From: Sphagnum magellanicum
Lineage: Eukaryota > Streptophyta > Sphagnopsida > Sphagnales > Sphagnaceae
Direction: 5' to 3'
Length of the DNA: 64,000 bases
Assembly (NCBI GenBank): GCA_021904315.1
Contig: CM038916.1
Coordinates: forward strand, 3,782,001-3,846,000
A model generated the notes under the pieces. It was not told where the DNA came from and did not search any database. It saw only the letters and a list, made by a program, of their open reading frames with translations. This document shows positions 46,897-59,309 of the stretch, piece after piece. Both the position numbers and the translations under genes were made by a program. Position 1 is the stretch's first letter, and each line of letters begins with the position of its first letter.

Positions 46897-48477
46897 GTTT
46901 TGTTTTGGTTTCTTTTTTCTTTCTTCGCCTTTCAGTCGTCGCACAAGAATCACAATAACAACAAACAGCAACAAAACCACAGGAAAAAACTTCTACACCA
47001 AACTTGGCAGCAACTCAAGAAGAAGATCACGATACACAATCTCTCTCAATGTTGAAGAGACTAGTACTCACTGACACCGATCAAGAGCTTGAGGGAGTGG
47101 ATGATGATATAGGCTGCTGGAGAAGAGGATCACATGGTTGTCATGGCGGCCATATGGCAGTAACACAGAATCGACAAGTGGGGAGGCGACGTCGTGAGCT
47201 CCATGTTGCTTGACACGTTGTAGATGGGAATCGATCAACACCCTTTTTTGTTCGTGTGTGTGCTTGTGTGTCATGCGCGGTTTCTGATTTTGTCACTGGA
47301 TTGCTCGCTCGATCGACAGACAATGAGATTCTCAAAAGTAGATACAGATCTTTTGGAAGAGAATCCTTGGAGATGATGATGATCATCACTCGCTCCCTCA
47401 AACGGCAAGAGCAGAAATTGGGTAAGCTGCTTTCGTAAATGTAGAAAAGCATTCTCTCTCTCTCTCTCTTCCATGGCACCCAATCCACCACAAAGCCCAA
47501 AGCTCCCAACACATGATCTGGGAAAACACCCACACAGAAAAGGGACCAAAAAAGGAAAAAGGACATTGCAGAGAGAGAGAGAGAGAGAGAGCTCTCTCTG
47601 TGCTATATCTTCCTCCTCTGCAGGTTGGAAGATTACCCAAGTGCAGAGAAACAGGAAGTAAGCAAGCTCATGAATACTACTAGGAAACCATGAACCAAAG
47701 CTCACGTGCAGCCTGAGTGTGTAAGCTTGAAGAGTTGTTTGTCTGGAGGGTTTGTCAACAAGCTGCCAGTCTTTCTGAAAACAAAACCATGGCCTGGAGG
47801 AAAAGCTCACAAAAGTCTGAAATTATGCAAACTCAGAGAAGAAAAATGGCATGCAAGCAAGCAAGGAAGCAAGTGATGTAATAATGCTACTGCTACATAT
47901 TACTGCAAAGGACATGACATGCCCTCGCAAGTAAACTGGTTAGATGGATCCAAGTGCTAAATGTCTTCTTTTTCTCCTCTCTGTTGCAACGACAACTACA
48001 ACAAGAAGTAATTTTGATCACAAGACGACAAAATCTCATGGACAGATCTTACATGATGAGCATTCATAGGGTTAGCAGAAGAAGAAGAAGAAGAAGAAGT
48101 TTGATTTGAAGAGGCAAATCAGCAGCATTTGTTGTTCAGAGCCTGTATCTCTGCAATCACGAACCTGCTTGAGCCTTTTCATATCTCCTCCTCCTCCTCC
48201 TCCTCCCCTCATCATTCATTCTGTATGCTTTTAGAGCTCTGGGTGGGGGGGAAGAAGGAATCTGACAGTTCATCCTCTTCTTTCTCTTTACTGTGTGATG
48301 ATACCCAAGACAGATTCAGAAGATTCAAGCCCCCCAATTGATTCTTCCATTGCTGAAGAAGAAGAAGAAAAAGAAGCTCAAGCTCAAGTATTCACGGATC
48401 TTCCAAACCCTCTTCTCAAGATTGATGTGCACTCGTTAGTGAAGTGAATTGTGACGACAAGAAATCTTATTATTATT
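46897..48477. other. Intergenic region upstream of two divergent genes
   Basis: It lies between the starts of the Ala-rich (-) and F-box (+) genes and should hold both promoters. A (CT)n tract at 47453-47470 and a (GA)n tract at 47570-47592 face each other and could pair. A second feature is AGCTCTCTCTGTGCTATATC near 47590. (GAA)n and (TCC)n runs lie at 48078-48098 and 48186-48206. Short upstream ATG frames precede the F-box start. Confidence 0.5.
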
Positions 48478-49879
48478 ATGATGGCATTGCAAGCTCAAAA
48501 GAATCGAGTGATCCTGACACGAGCAATGACAAGAGCAATGGAGATGGAGAAGGTTGAGAATTGTGAACAAGTGGCAGAGTTCCTCCTGCTCCCAGAGAAT
48601 CAAGTGGTGATGGATGATGCAATCTGGAGCAACTTGCCTGAACATGTGATGGAGAAGTTCCTTGCACAACTTCCTCTCCCAACTCTCTTCCGCTTCTCCT
48701 TGGTTTGCAAGAGCTGGAATGCACTGAAATACACACCAGTATTTCTGGAGCTTCATAAGAAAAGTCCTTCACAAGGGCCATGGTTTCTTCTGCTCAGAAA
48801 CCAGGACTACAGAGAGACTTTCACATTCAATCCCATGATCAACAGATGGCTTGAAATGGTTCCAGCTTCCTTCCCACTCAATCAAATGTTCTTCCCTGTC
48901 ACTGCAGCAGGAGGACTTGTGTGTTTCAGTTCATGTGCAAATGGACGCACCACTTTGGTTGTCTGTAATCCTCTCACAAAACAATGGCGAGAGCTTCCCC
49001 AGATGCTCAAGATTCAAACATACCACATGGCAGGAATGGCAGTGGATCAAAACACACACACTTACAGAATCATTGTTGTGGGAATTTATGGCATCTACGA
49101 TGTGTACTACCCAACCACAGAGGTGTATGATTCTGCCACCAATGGTTGGCATATCACTGGAGAAGTTCCTCGAGGTCCTTTGTTTCCTTCACGCCGCACT
49201 CTCCTCTTTGATGGCATTCTCTATGCATGGTGTTGTGATCCACCTGATGGATTGGTCGCATATGACCTGCAAACAGAAGCTTGGAGCCAGATCCATGCTC
49301 CAATGCGCCATTCTCTCGAGAGCCATACTTTGATTGAATGTCAAGCTCAGATTTACACTGTCGGTGGCTTGAGAGAAAACAGTGTCACTAAGAGCATTTG
49401 TGTCTGGGAGCTCCAGAAATCGGAATTGGAGTGGAAGGAGGTACACGACTGCACATACATAAAACAAAAAATTGGATTCAGAAAAAATCAAACCCCATGC
49501 AACTCCTTTCTTTCCTCCCTCCCTCCAATTACCACCCATCATTTCTCTACCCATCTGCATGCATCTCAATCAAATCTTCTTATGTGCAAACTGTTTGCTG
49601 ATTGATTGCGATTGTGGTGGTCTTCATCTCGAACAGGTGGACCGCATGCCTGAGATTCTGTGTGAGGAGTTTCTGTGTGGAGGAAGACAGTTCATCTGTA
49701 TAGGATCGAATGACCTGGTGTTGCTGATTGCACGAGGCAGAGATCGGCTCGTCTTGTTGTATGACTTGATCAAACGAGTGTGGCGTAGACTTCCATCCTG
49801 CCCCCTCACTGACCACAATCTTAGATATGGTCTCATTGATGGCATCTCCTTTGAGCCTCGTCTGGATGCCTTCGTATGA
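48478..49879 (+). CDS. F-box/kelch-repeat protein, two exons
   Basis: F-box proteins are the substrate-receptor part of SCF ubiquitin ligases; the F-box binds SKP1/ASK and the kelch or F-box-associated propeller binds the target. Exons 48478-49440 and 49637-49879 (donor GAG|GTACAC, acceptor GAACAG) give 401 residues. The F-box lies at about 47-92 (DDAIWSNLPEHVMEKFLAQL, then FRFSLVCKSWNAL). A beta-propeller of kelch-like blades follows (NPMINRWLEMVP, CNPLTKQWRELP, EVYDSATNGWHITGEVP, AYDLQTEAWSQI, IYTVGGLRE, YDLIKRVWRRLPSCPL), ending EPRLDAFV. The overall layout resembles the At5g15710/UFO-type group. Two ATGs in tandem (48478, 48481) are possible starts. It is divergent from the Ala-rich gene. 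The target is unknown. Confidence 0.87.
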
Positions 49880-51289
49880 GAGAGATGTTTTTTTTTTGCC
49901 CCTTTTTGGCAAGCTTTGATTGTGGTTCCATGCTCAAGCACTATCCCAGCTTCCCATCACTTAGCACCACACGGCTGGTCATGTGCATATGGTCCTGTGC
50001 TCTCCAGCAGCTTCCCAATCAATTAACACACATATGGCTATTATGGTTCTGTGCTCTCTAGATTCCCATCAATTACCACATGGTTGTGGTTCCCTGCTCT
50101 CAGATTCCCGTCAATTACCACATGGCTGTATGATGCAATGGATCTGGAAGGTGGGTGTGATAGTTGCCATGTCCATTTACACAAGAGTCCAACTCAAACC
50201 TTGAGATCAATTGCTAGAAGGAATACTGAAGCAAGAACAAAAGACAACAGATACAAGGAAGAAAAAAAAAAGCCATAAAGACAGTATAGTGCTAATGCAT
50301 TGTTGTCTCTTAAGAATGGGGATTTGCTGGTCATTGATGCTGTACACCTCCAGTGAATGCCAAAGCTCCATGGAAAATTTTGGTATTGTCTCCAGTTCAC
50401 AGGAATGCTTCTAGGAAACCAATATAGGTACACACTAATTTTTGGCCACAACTCCAAGCATCTGCTGCAATGTCTCCAGCAAGCAAAGTCTACCTCTAAT
50501 ACAATTCTCTCACTTCAAAACCTAACTTAGACATGCATCTCACCACCCCAGGTTCAATCCTGTTCGCAAGTTGTGTTTCTTGACTATGAGTTGTGACATA
50601 TGTAATTAACTGGAAAGGGTGCAAGCAAGCTCCTCTGTAGCTTATAGCTTACAATCAACACAGTAACAAACGAGAAACAAAACAATATCAGCAAATTTAA
50701 GCTCATGGGGTTCAATCAGCATGGAAGAAGTACAAAAAGATGATCCAGTAGTTTCCCAGGTGAAGATTTGAAAAAACAGAAGTCTGATTGTTCAGTCCAA
50801 ATGAATGGGAAAAGGTCCACAGAGCAACAAACAAGCACCACAACCCATAAGAATCTTGTAGATCATGATGGGCATTACAGAGTTCTTCTGTGCACACAAA
50901 TACATTGACAACAAAGTCGGTTGGTTTGTCTGTCTGTCTGTCTATCTCCAGGTACATACTTTTTTACATTCAAGGAAAAACCTGAAAGAGAGACAATAAC
51001 CCTGTATTCCTATAGCGATGATTCATACCTAATTCTCTAGTAATAACCAGCAGTGATTAGATAAATCTACTAGTAATAGTAGTAGTAGCAGCGCATGGCT
51101 AGAGAGAGATCACTCAACCCTAATCAAAGAACAGAGGGGGCAGGCCGGTGGTCATCACACCCTGCACATTTCCACACACTAATGTACACTTCAATGGATG
51201 GGTGCACATCTGGGCAATTGACTGCATTATCAAACTCAAATCCCTAAACTTTCCTACAAATTGAGATACGTGCTTTCAAATCCAGTGCT
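49880..51289. other. Gene-free stretch between two convergent genes
   Basis: It contains the 3' UTRs of the F-box gene (+) and the pseudokinase gene (-). A short repeated phrase (TTCCCATCAATTACCACATGG, broken into related copies at about 50014, 50065 and 50105) looks like a small local duplication. (GTA)n lies near 51069. No further exon is visible. Confidence 0.5.
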
Positions 51290-52807
51290 TTAAGAATCTT
51301 GTTCTTGTTCTTCTTGTTCTTCTTGGTATGCTTGTTGCTGTTCTTCATCATCTTCTTCATCTACAAGCTCAAGTTGAGCCCATAAGAGGGCAGAGGTTTT
51401 GGGTGCAGCGAGCTCAGGGGTGATACCCAGAACTTCAGCAAGCATGAAAACAACTCTACGCATTGTTGGTCGCCTACTCTTTGGAGACAGACAGAGTGCA
51501 GCAATCCTACAGAGGGCAACAAGCTCATCATGATTGTATGATTTCAGTGATGGATCCACCATGTACCACACCATTTTTGGGTCTGCAAGATACTCACTCG
51601 CCCACTCCACAAGCGATTGGGATGTAACCTCATCATATGGTGGTCGCCCACTAACAATTTGCAGCAAAAACACACCAAAACCATGCACATTGCTTCCAAG
51701 ATCCAGTCCCCCAGCATGTTGTTGATCTGATGATGATATTCCACGATGCTCCAAATCCACCTTATACCCTGCATCGATCCTCGGCTTCCTCCTCAGTCCC
51801 TGCAACCAAGAGCCAGATTTCTGCTGCTGCTGCTGAGGTGGTGGCAGCAGCTCAGTGCCAGGAGGAGCTGCTGCTTTTGCTGCAGGTGGAACCACCATCT
51901 TCATCACCCAAGAATTTGCAATCTTTGCAGAGTAGTCATCAGTGAGAAAGATAGAATTTGCATCAAATCTGAGATGGCTAACAGGAGGCACAAGCTCATG
52001 GTGCATGTATTCAAGTCCATAAGCAGCACCCATCACGATGCGCATTCTCATGGGCCAGTCCAGATGCTCAGATTCCTTCTTATGCAAGTGATCGAAAACG
52101 GTGCCATTTGATGCATACTCAAAGATGAGCATGCGCATGAAATTTGGCTCTTGATCTTCACAACAGTAAGCAATCAAATTCACCAAGTGGGTGTGCTTCA
52201 TACGTGCGAGAGCTTCGACCTTGCGCCGGAAACTGAGCTCTGATTGCAGGTTCCAATTTGCAGCTGAAGGTACCTTGAATCTGGTAGCTGCAATTTCATT
52301 GCCGCTTGCAGCAAGAGTGCCCTTGAACACAATCATCTCAGCTGATTCCTCAATGATGTTGCTGAAATCCTCGCATGCTGCCTCCACTTCTGCTCGCTTC
52401 AGCAATGGAACAGAAGTCTCAAATGGTGATCTTTGCAGCAGATGCCCACTCATGCCTGACTTCCATGGACTCACTGCTGTGGGCTTCCTCTTGTAGCAAA
52501 GGAAGATCACTGCAAGGGCTAGTAAAGCTATCACCACCAGCAACGCTGATCCAAATCCCACCACATAAATCCAAGCCTGCGAAGAACCTGAATCTGAAGA
52601 AGAAGAAGAAGAAGGTGGTGGAGTTGCTTGCAAACTGCGTAGCAGCAACTTTCTTCCAGCTTCCACATTTGCCACGCTCCCAGGAACAACAAAAGCAAGA
52701 ACAACAAATCCCCTAGCCGCTAAGACCCACACATCAACTGGCGCAGTACTCCTACTTCCTGAGAGCCATGAGCTTGTGCTCCTTCCGCCTCCTGACTGCA
52801 AAGCCAT
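51290..52807 (-). CDS. Receptor-like pseudokinase of the MRH1/MDIS2 clade, short ectodomain
   Basis: Relatives include Arabidopsis MRH1, MALE DISCOVERER 2 and the short inactive kinases such as At2g40270; the family is plasma-membrane located and linked to tip growth and pollen-tube guidance. One uninterrupted frame codes 505 residues. A hydrophobic N-terminal stretch (about 25-46) may be a signal peptide, and the Ser/Pro-rich region 60-77 is followed by a membrane span (about 79-104) and a basic stop (YKRKP). The cytoplasmic part begins with the clade motif VPLLKRAEVEAACEDFSNII. Kinase motifs are degenerate: no Gly-rich loop, VSHLRFDANS where HRD should be, KIANSW where DFG should be; the later YDEVTSQSLVEWA and RPTMRRVV are kept. 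The leucine-rich repeats of MRH1 are absent. The tail is acidic and Gln-rich. A scaffold role is inferred. Confidence 0.88.
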   Translation of the reverse strand: MALQSGGGRSTSSWLSGSRSTAPVDVWVLAARGFVVLAFVVPGSVANVEAGRKLLLRSLQATPPPSSSSSSDSGSSQAWIYVVGFGSALLVVIALLALAVIFLCYKRKPTAVSPWKSGMSGHLLQRSPFETSVPLLKRAEVEAACEDFSNIIEESAEMIVFKGTLAASGNEIAATRFKVPSAANWNLQSELSFRRKVEALARMKHTHLVNLIAYCCEDQEPNFMRMLIFEYASNGTVFDHLHKKESEHLDWPMRMRIVMGAAYGLEYMHHELVPPVSHLRFDANSIFLTDDYSAKIANSWVMKMVVPPAAKAAAPPGTELLPPPQQQQQKSGSWLQGLRRKPRIDAGYKVDLEHRGISSSDQQHAGGLDLGSNVHGFGVFLLQIVSGRPPYDEVTSQSLVEWASEYLADPKMVWYMVDPSLKSYNHDELVALCRIAALCLSPKSRRPTMRRVVFMLAEVLGITPELAAPKTSALLWAQLELVDEEDDEEQQQAYQEEQEEQEQDS

Positions 52808-53518
52808 GATGTAGCCCTAGTTCCTCTTCCTTCTTCTAGCACGAAGAAGTACCAGCTGCTAGCTCCTCCAGCTGCTGCTTGGTGCTTCCACCGTGACTAC
52901 TCTTATTCTTCCAGCTTCTTCCTGTGCTGCAGCAGGGTGCATCATGATCTGCAATACATTGACCTAACTCCAGTACCAAATCCCACATTTCTTTCTTTAA
53001 TCCCTGCTCTTGATTTGCAGCTCCGGCGCCACAAGAAACAAACCTGATATTCTTCTTTCCCCCGGCTATGCAGACTAGTGATCTCCACCTACAGCAGGTA
53101 TATCTCCGGTATCCCCATGAACTTCTTCACACCTCAAAACTTTCCAGAACTTCGATTCCCCGAAAGTCCCAGAAAACAGCAAAACTCCACCTCCGCTCAA
53201 AAACAACGTCAAAAAGACTTGAAGGCAACCCAAGCTGTCCACTCTCAACTTCTACCTTTCACTTCTTTCTTGCCATCACCAAACTTCTCAGAGAAAAACC
53301 TGCAACCTCTGCAACTGCTGCAGACTCTGACAAGCTGGAGCTCAAACCATCATCTCTCCTTAGATCTCAAGACAAAACAGTAGCGTCAGAAGAAAACACA
53401 TAAATATACCGTCAAACAACGACGACGACGAAAACCAAAAAAATCTTTTGAAAACAAATCTCTGCAAGAAATCACGCCACAAAACAACACCAGCAGCAAC
53501 AAAACGAAAGACAAGAAC

Positions 53519-53562
<44 letters not shown>

Positions 53563-54200
53563 AGAGGACTAAGGTCATGAGAGAAAAGAGTTCTACAACA
53601 CTGCAATAGCAGCAATCGAGTGAAAAGCTTTACAACCCATTTGAGATAAGCGGCACGCACAGCTGACGACGACCTCAGGTTGAACTCCGGAGCTTTCTCG
53701 TAAGCTTACAATTGCGGCGAGAGATGGCGACAAAGAAAAGACGAGGGAGTCGCGAGAGGAGAGAGACGAGAGCGAGTCGTAAGGACCTGCAGTTGCCAGT
53801 GAACTTCCGAATCCACTTTTTGGGGTTTATTCTATTATTTTATTATTTTATTTATTTATTCAGCCTAATAACCCAAGACCTACTTACCCACCTACCTACC
53901 TACCTACGTTTCTACCTACTTGCCTACCCCACTCACACCTCCTCCCCCATCATACAACTTTTTTTTTTTTCTTTTTTTTTTCTTTTTTTTGGGGGAAAGA
54001 AAAATTTTCTGGCTGGTTTTTCAACTCAAATTAATCCAAGTAATAACCGTCGGTTATCAATTTACCTGGTTATTTTCGGTGGTTATAACCGTGGGTTCTC
54101 AAATGCTTTGCCTTGAGAAGAACTGTTGGTTATGTTACCTGGGTAAGGGTAGGTTGTGGGGGTTTTTTTTAAAAAGATAATTAATTAATTAATTAATTAA
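52808..54200 (-). promoter_or_regulatory. 5' leader and promoter region of the pseudokinase gene
   Basis: Upstream (right) of the ATG lies about 900 bp that on the minus strand is rich in CT and TTG, including a (GA/CT)n tract at 53522-53557, which suits a long leader and promoter. Exact transcription start is not visible. Beyond 53800 the sequence turns AT-rich with poly-T runs. Confidence 0.45.
53522..53557. repeat. (GA)n / (CT)n microsatellite
   Basis: About 18 uninterrupted GA units lie about 715 bp upstream of the pseudokinase start codon, where they read as CT on the coding strand. Confidence 0.95.
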
Positions 54201-54789
54201 AATTATTTATAAAAAAAACTTAAACATGTTTAGGGTTTTAGGATTGATTGGTCACCCTACTTGGATGAAATTTCAATTATCAGAGTAAGTTATAGAAATT
54301 TGAAAATTTTTCATCCTTGGCCCGTAGGTTATCACCTCGTTTTCAAATCAATCAATAAACTAGGTGGTCGGGTATATTTGATACTTTGGCCGGTTACCCA
54401 AGTCAAAACTTGATAACCGGCCAACATAGCTATATACCCACCTCATCAACCTTGATCTAGTGTGTGTGTGTGTTTTTTTTTTTTGGGGGTTAATTGTTGA
54501 ATTTTTGCCAAATTTCAACATGGAAAATATGATTGCAAACTACAACCTTATACACAAAGGATTTTTCGTGGAAAAAAAATGGCCCAAATTTGATAGATTT
54601 TTTAATAAAATTTACCATATTAATTAATTTTTAAAAAAAAAGTTTAGGGTTTTCATTAGGGTTGTTAGGTGAGGTCATTTGTTTTTTCTAGATATGAACA
54701 TGCATAATTGCATGGGTTATGGGTTAGAACCGTATTTTAAGCTTGTGCGATTTTCAACATATATGACATTGTCCATAACTAGTGGAGTA

Positions 54790-54888
54790 GAACTTGTCTT
54801 AATGATCCTAAACCCTAATATGAACTTGTTTTAATGTTCCTAAACCCTAATATGAACTTGTTTTAATGATCCTAAACCCTAATATGTA
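54790..54888 (+). repeat. 33-bp tandem repeat, three copies, each with CCTAAACCCTAA
   Basis: The unit CTTGTTTTAATGATCCTAAA followed by CCCTAATATGAA recurs three times with one or two base changes. Each unit carries one telomere-type core. Confidence 0.85.
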
Positions 54889-56180
54889 TGTATGCAATAT
54901 CATTCTTTTAGAAGAAGTAGATGCATATTATTCACATTAAAAGCCTCCAAAACTTTATTTATAAACACGACACGAAATTTTTAAAATGTACAATGGAATT
55001 AGAAAAAAAAGGGAGAATTTAAAAGACATCAAATTAACACAAACTAAATGTCAAAATCTCTTCATCTAAACAACCAACCCATCTTATAAATCGATTGGCC
55101 ATTGGAGTTTAAAGGTTTCAAAATTCGGTTTGAATCTTCCTTATTGGGCACACCTAAGAGAGGAGAGAAATTGGTAAGAAAAAAAAATGATTAGAATTGA
55201 ACTAGAATTGAAAACTGCAATAACATATAAGTAGGTATATTATCCAGCCTTTTTTTAATTATTGAAGAAATTTCACAAAAAAAAGAAAAATTTTAAAATA
55301 AAAAATCAAATAATTTTGGAGTTTTCCAATTGCCAGAAGCGAGGGAAAAAAAATAAATAAATAGTGAAAATTGCCAGATTTTTATACATGGTTTTTGATG
55401 TATAGCCAAATATATAGAAATATGATAAAAGGTTTGTATTTCATATTTGGTAAATAGCTAGATTTGGCTAAAAATCTAATCAAACATGATCACCACTTTC
55501 TCTATGTCTTCCTATGGATGATAGCCACTTTGGCAACAAACAAAAATTCTTTTAAAAAAAGAACAAAAAAACTCCATGAGTACTATCCATGAGATTATTA
55601 GATTATTATGTATTCTCCTCATGCAACTTTATATAGACAAAAGATAGGGAATCCTTAAGCATTGTTGTAATGAGCTAATTGGCGTAAGAGCTGATGCAAA
55701 CAAACCATTTGAGTTTTTCCCCTTGTCATCATCGTCCCTCCAAATTGCATTTGAGTTTGTGCATATGTATATAAGCATATACATCAATACATTGGTAAAT
55801 GCATGGTTGCATCCTAATGTGAGCTAATAATGGCTTGATGCTTAATATGAGAATATCGTTGTTTCAAGATTAATGGTTACTAGATTTGTACATTATAGCT
55901 CTTTATTTACTACTCTCGAAACCTACAATAAATTTATCATCCAAAATTATTCTTTTCTTTCAAACGTGGGTTAACTTTGAAAATTTGCACATGATGACAT
56001 TTTTTTGGGGGGCGGGGGGGCAGGTGAATCAAAAGAGCTAAATAAACCCCAACTTGATAATGAACTTGGATGAACATTGCTGCCCGTAATGTTAAGTTAC
56101 CACCTTACATGCGGGTGCAAAAAGGAAATCTGAAATTTTTTCAATAAGCAGCAGATTGTGTAAACTTTATATGCGGGCAA

Positions 56181-56214
<34 letters not shown>

Positions 56215-56375
56215 GCAATCTGCAAATGTCAGATTCTGACTGAAATTTCTGCTTCTGGTTTAGAATCGGTAGACACTCAACTATGAGCTCAAAAACCCTT
56301 CACGAGTATTATGCTTACTTACACATAGACCAGCTGGTTCTGTCAGCTGGTTGGTGGTAAGCATCATGCCGAGGA

Positions 56376-56625
56376 GTGCTGGTGTCCTGAACAACAAATT
56401 TTGGATGAAGTAAAGTCAAAACATGCCGGCTTGGCTCACTAACGTTTTGTTTGGGTGCTGGTGTCCTGTACAACAAATTTTGGATGAAATAAAGTCAAAA
56501 CATGCCGGCTTGGCTCACTAACGTTTTGTTTGGGTGCTGGTGTCCTGTACAACAAATTTTGGATGAAGTAAAGTCAAAACATGCCGGCTTGGCTTGGCTT
56601 GGCTCACTAAAGTTTTGTTTTGGGA
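56376..56625 (+). repeat. 79-bp tandem repeat, three copies
   Basis: GTGCTGGTGTCCTG starts near 56376, 56455 and 56534; each copy holds AACAAATTTTGGATGAA, TAAAGTCAAAACATGCCGGC and TTGGCTCACTAA. The last copy has extra TTGGC units. It is related in part to the array at 37681-38040. Confidence 0.9.
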
Positions 56626-59309
56626 GCCCCAGCAAACTGTTTTGTACAGGATGATTGCTGAGGCTGGTGGCAAATGGCACATCAAATCCTAACACCTGTT
56701 GTCAATTGGCTACATCATGGTTTTGATTCGTCCAGATGGGTTGCTATTAATAGTCTCGTACCTTTTTTATTTTGCAGTCCCAGTTTCTGTTTTGATGGGT
56801 GCTGTGGTGTCGATCGATCATTGGGAGAAACGCAAATAAATTAATCCTTTGACGTAAGAAATACTATTGCAGGGTCACATACTGAACATGGGTGGAGCAA
56901 GCTTTGAGACAGGAACAAAATTACAAAGCACAAAGCACAAATGTCAACTTATCATCACTAAAATCCATTAAAAGCAATCCTATTTTGTAGTGTATAGTCA
57001 CATCTTTACGGGTTTAAGGCTTAAGCTCAATTTTGTACAATGTAAAGTTTGAACTTGATCTAAATTATTGTGTTGTACAGGCCTACTATCGTAGTTGTGC
57101 TGGTGAATAACCTCCTTGAAAACCTGACACAACCATGCATGTAAAATAGTGATGATATTCATTCCACACATGAGTGATCTTAAATGCAACAAGTACCTCT
57201 CGGATCGGTGGCACATGTCGGATTGGAATGCTATCTATTTGCCACTTGTGTAACTTAAGTATTCTGTACATACTCCACAGCAACTTGCTGGCATTCAGAC
57301 TTTGTGAAATATGAAGAGTTATGTTGTTTTTATTTTTGTTGTACTCATCATACTTTGTGAAATGTTGAGAGTTGTGTGTTTTTTTTATAAAGAAAACCCA
57401 AGATAGTTGTGAAATGAAATGTGGAGAGTTGTGTTTAAATACCCAAAACAAAACAAAAACCTTCTAAACAATTATTCTACCAAATCTAAATCAGAGTGTG
57501 ACGATTGTTTTCCAACAACCAGGGAATACGCAACAGAATTTTGATTTTGATTTGCATTTGTGTGAAGTTTTTTACAAACCCAAAAGAACAAAGGTTTGTT
57601 TGTAACCCACCCATACATTTGGAAGGGTGAAGTGGAGTGTTTGTGTTTTCACCAGGATGACAGACAAATGTGATCCATTGTTGATTTCATCTGAGCACCT
57701 GGATTTGTTTTGTTCTGGAGTTATGGTGTTAAATACTTGCAGTGTCAGGGATATTTCTTGAAAAGAAGTTTTGCAGCTTGCAAAGTAGAGCAAATGCAAA
57801 GGGAAGTTGCATGATGACACCTATTATTGCGGAGAATGTGCTTTGCTGATCATCTCAGTTCTATGCCAAAGTGAACTAGCACCGATCAGTGTAACATCCA
57901 CTGGATGCAGGTTATGAGCTATATAACCAGTGTTGTGTGGGTATTTCAAATTCTCAAAGAACCATCGATTCTGGGTGTTTGAAAAAAAATCAGAACAAAA
58001 GAGACATTGATCTTTTTTGTTATTTCAAAAATCTAGAAGAATCTGTGATTTTCATGAAAGAACTGATGGTTTTCTAATCGATTATTTGAATTCTTTCACG
58101 TTTTTGGAGAACTGCGGTTATATACCAGAACTGGGTCTTTTATTCATAACTTTCTAGGCTATTTGCCTTTCTTTAGCATTATATGTTATTCCAATGTTTG
58201 GGGATTCTTTCATCAATGCTCACAACAACAATGCAATTGTTGTTTTTTTAAATATGTCACACTTGGTCTTGATCCAAAAAACTTGTCCTTGATCCAAAAA
58301 ACTGATGAGCTCTGAGGAGGACAAATTTGGGAGCTGATGGGTTTTGCTTGTGTGTCATGTGCACATAACACTATTCAAGCTTGCCATTCTTAGGGTTTAG
58401 GGTTTATCACTTTCACACTTCACACACACCCGGGCCTATTGCCTATCCAAGTGCTTATCACATCATCCAATCAGTGTTTATCTTTTCAAATTTTGTGATG
58501 TTGCTCAAGTGGCAATCACCCATAAGTATGTTTAGCCAAATTTGACAATATTCAAAATATGAAAGTTGAACATTTTAAGCACTCTTTCATATTGTACATG
58601 ATTGTCCAAAAAAATTGGCCATTTAAGAAAATTTTGAGAATTTTATTTTTTTTCAAAAAACAGAGAATTTTATGAAAGAATAAATTTTTTTTGCAAAATG
58701 GCAAGGATTTGCCCAAAAAAAAATCTTTGCACCCAATAGAGTGTTAATTGTTTCCTCAGCCTCACCCATAACACATGAAAAATTGGACCGTATATTATAT
58801 GGCCAATCAGAAGTAATCATTTGTTGGCCTTGCCTACTACCAAGGCAAGGATATTGTGTTTACATTCATTATAGAGTATAATAGCTTAAGGGATTTTGGC
58901 CCCCCTAGGTAATAATAATAATAATAATAGGTCTATTTTTATATGAGGATTTTTGAAAGATGATATTTTGGCTTGTGTTGAGACTTGAGATTAGTTATAA
59001 TAGAGTTATAATAACTTGAAAGATTTTGGTTTCATTTAGTGGAATTTTTTTGAAGATTATATTTTTGCATGTTGAGATATTTGAGTTTCCGTAAATTCTT
59101 CTTTTGCCTTAAGATACTTCTTTTTAATGTAAATGGCAAGGCCACAGTGTGAACGCATCCCTTGGGATGTTCTACGGGGCCTTTGTGGAGACCATTGTAT
59201 TCTACTGCGTATTTACAGATCCAAACAAAGTGTTGAACTGGTATTATTGTTTGTTCCTCCCTCATATTATACCAGGCAAAAAATTAGCCTTGAACCCAAT
59301 ACAAAGACA

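Noticed and set aside
50540-50570. Second B-box-like GGTTCAATCC
   Set aside because: No cloverleaf fold around it.
53712-54116. 134-residue plus-strand frame starting near 53712
   Set aside because: Runs from a GA-rich leader into poly-T sequence; Phe/Tyr-rich composition without motifs.
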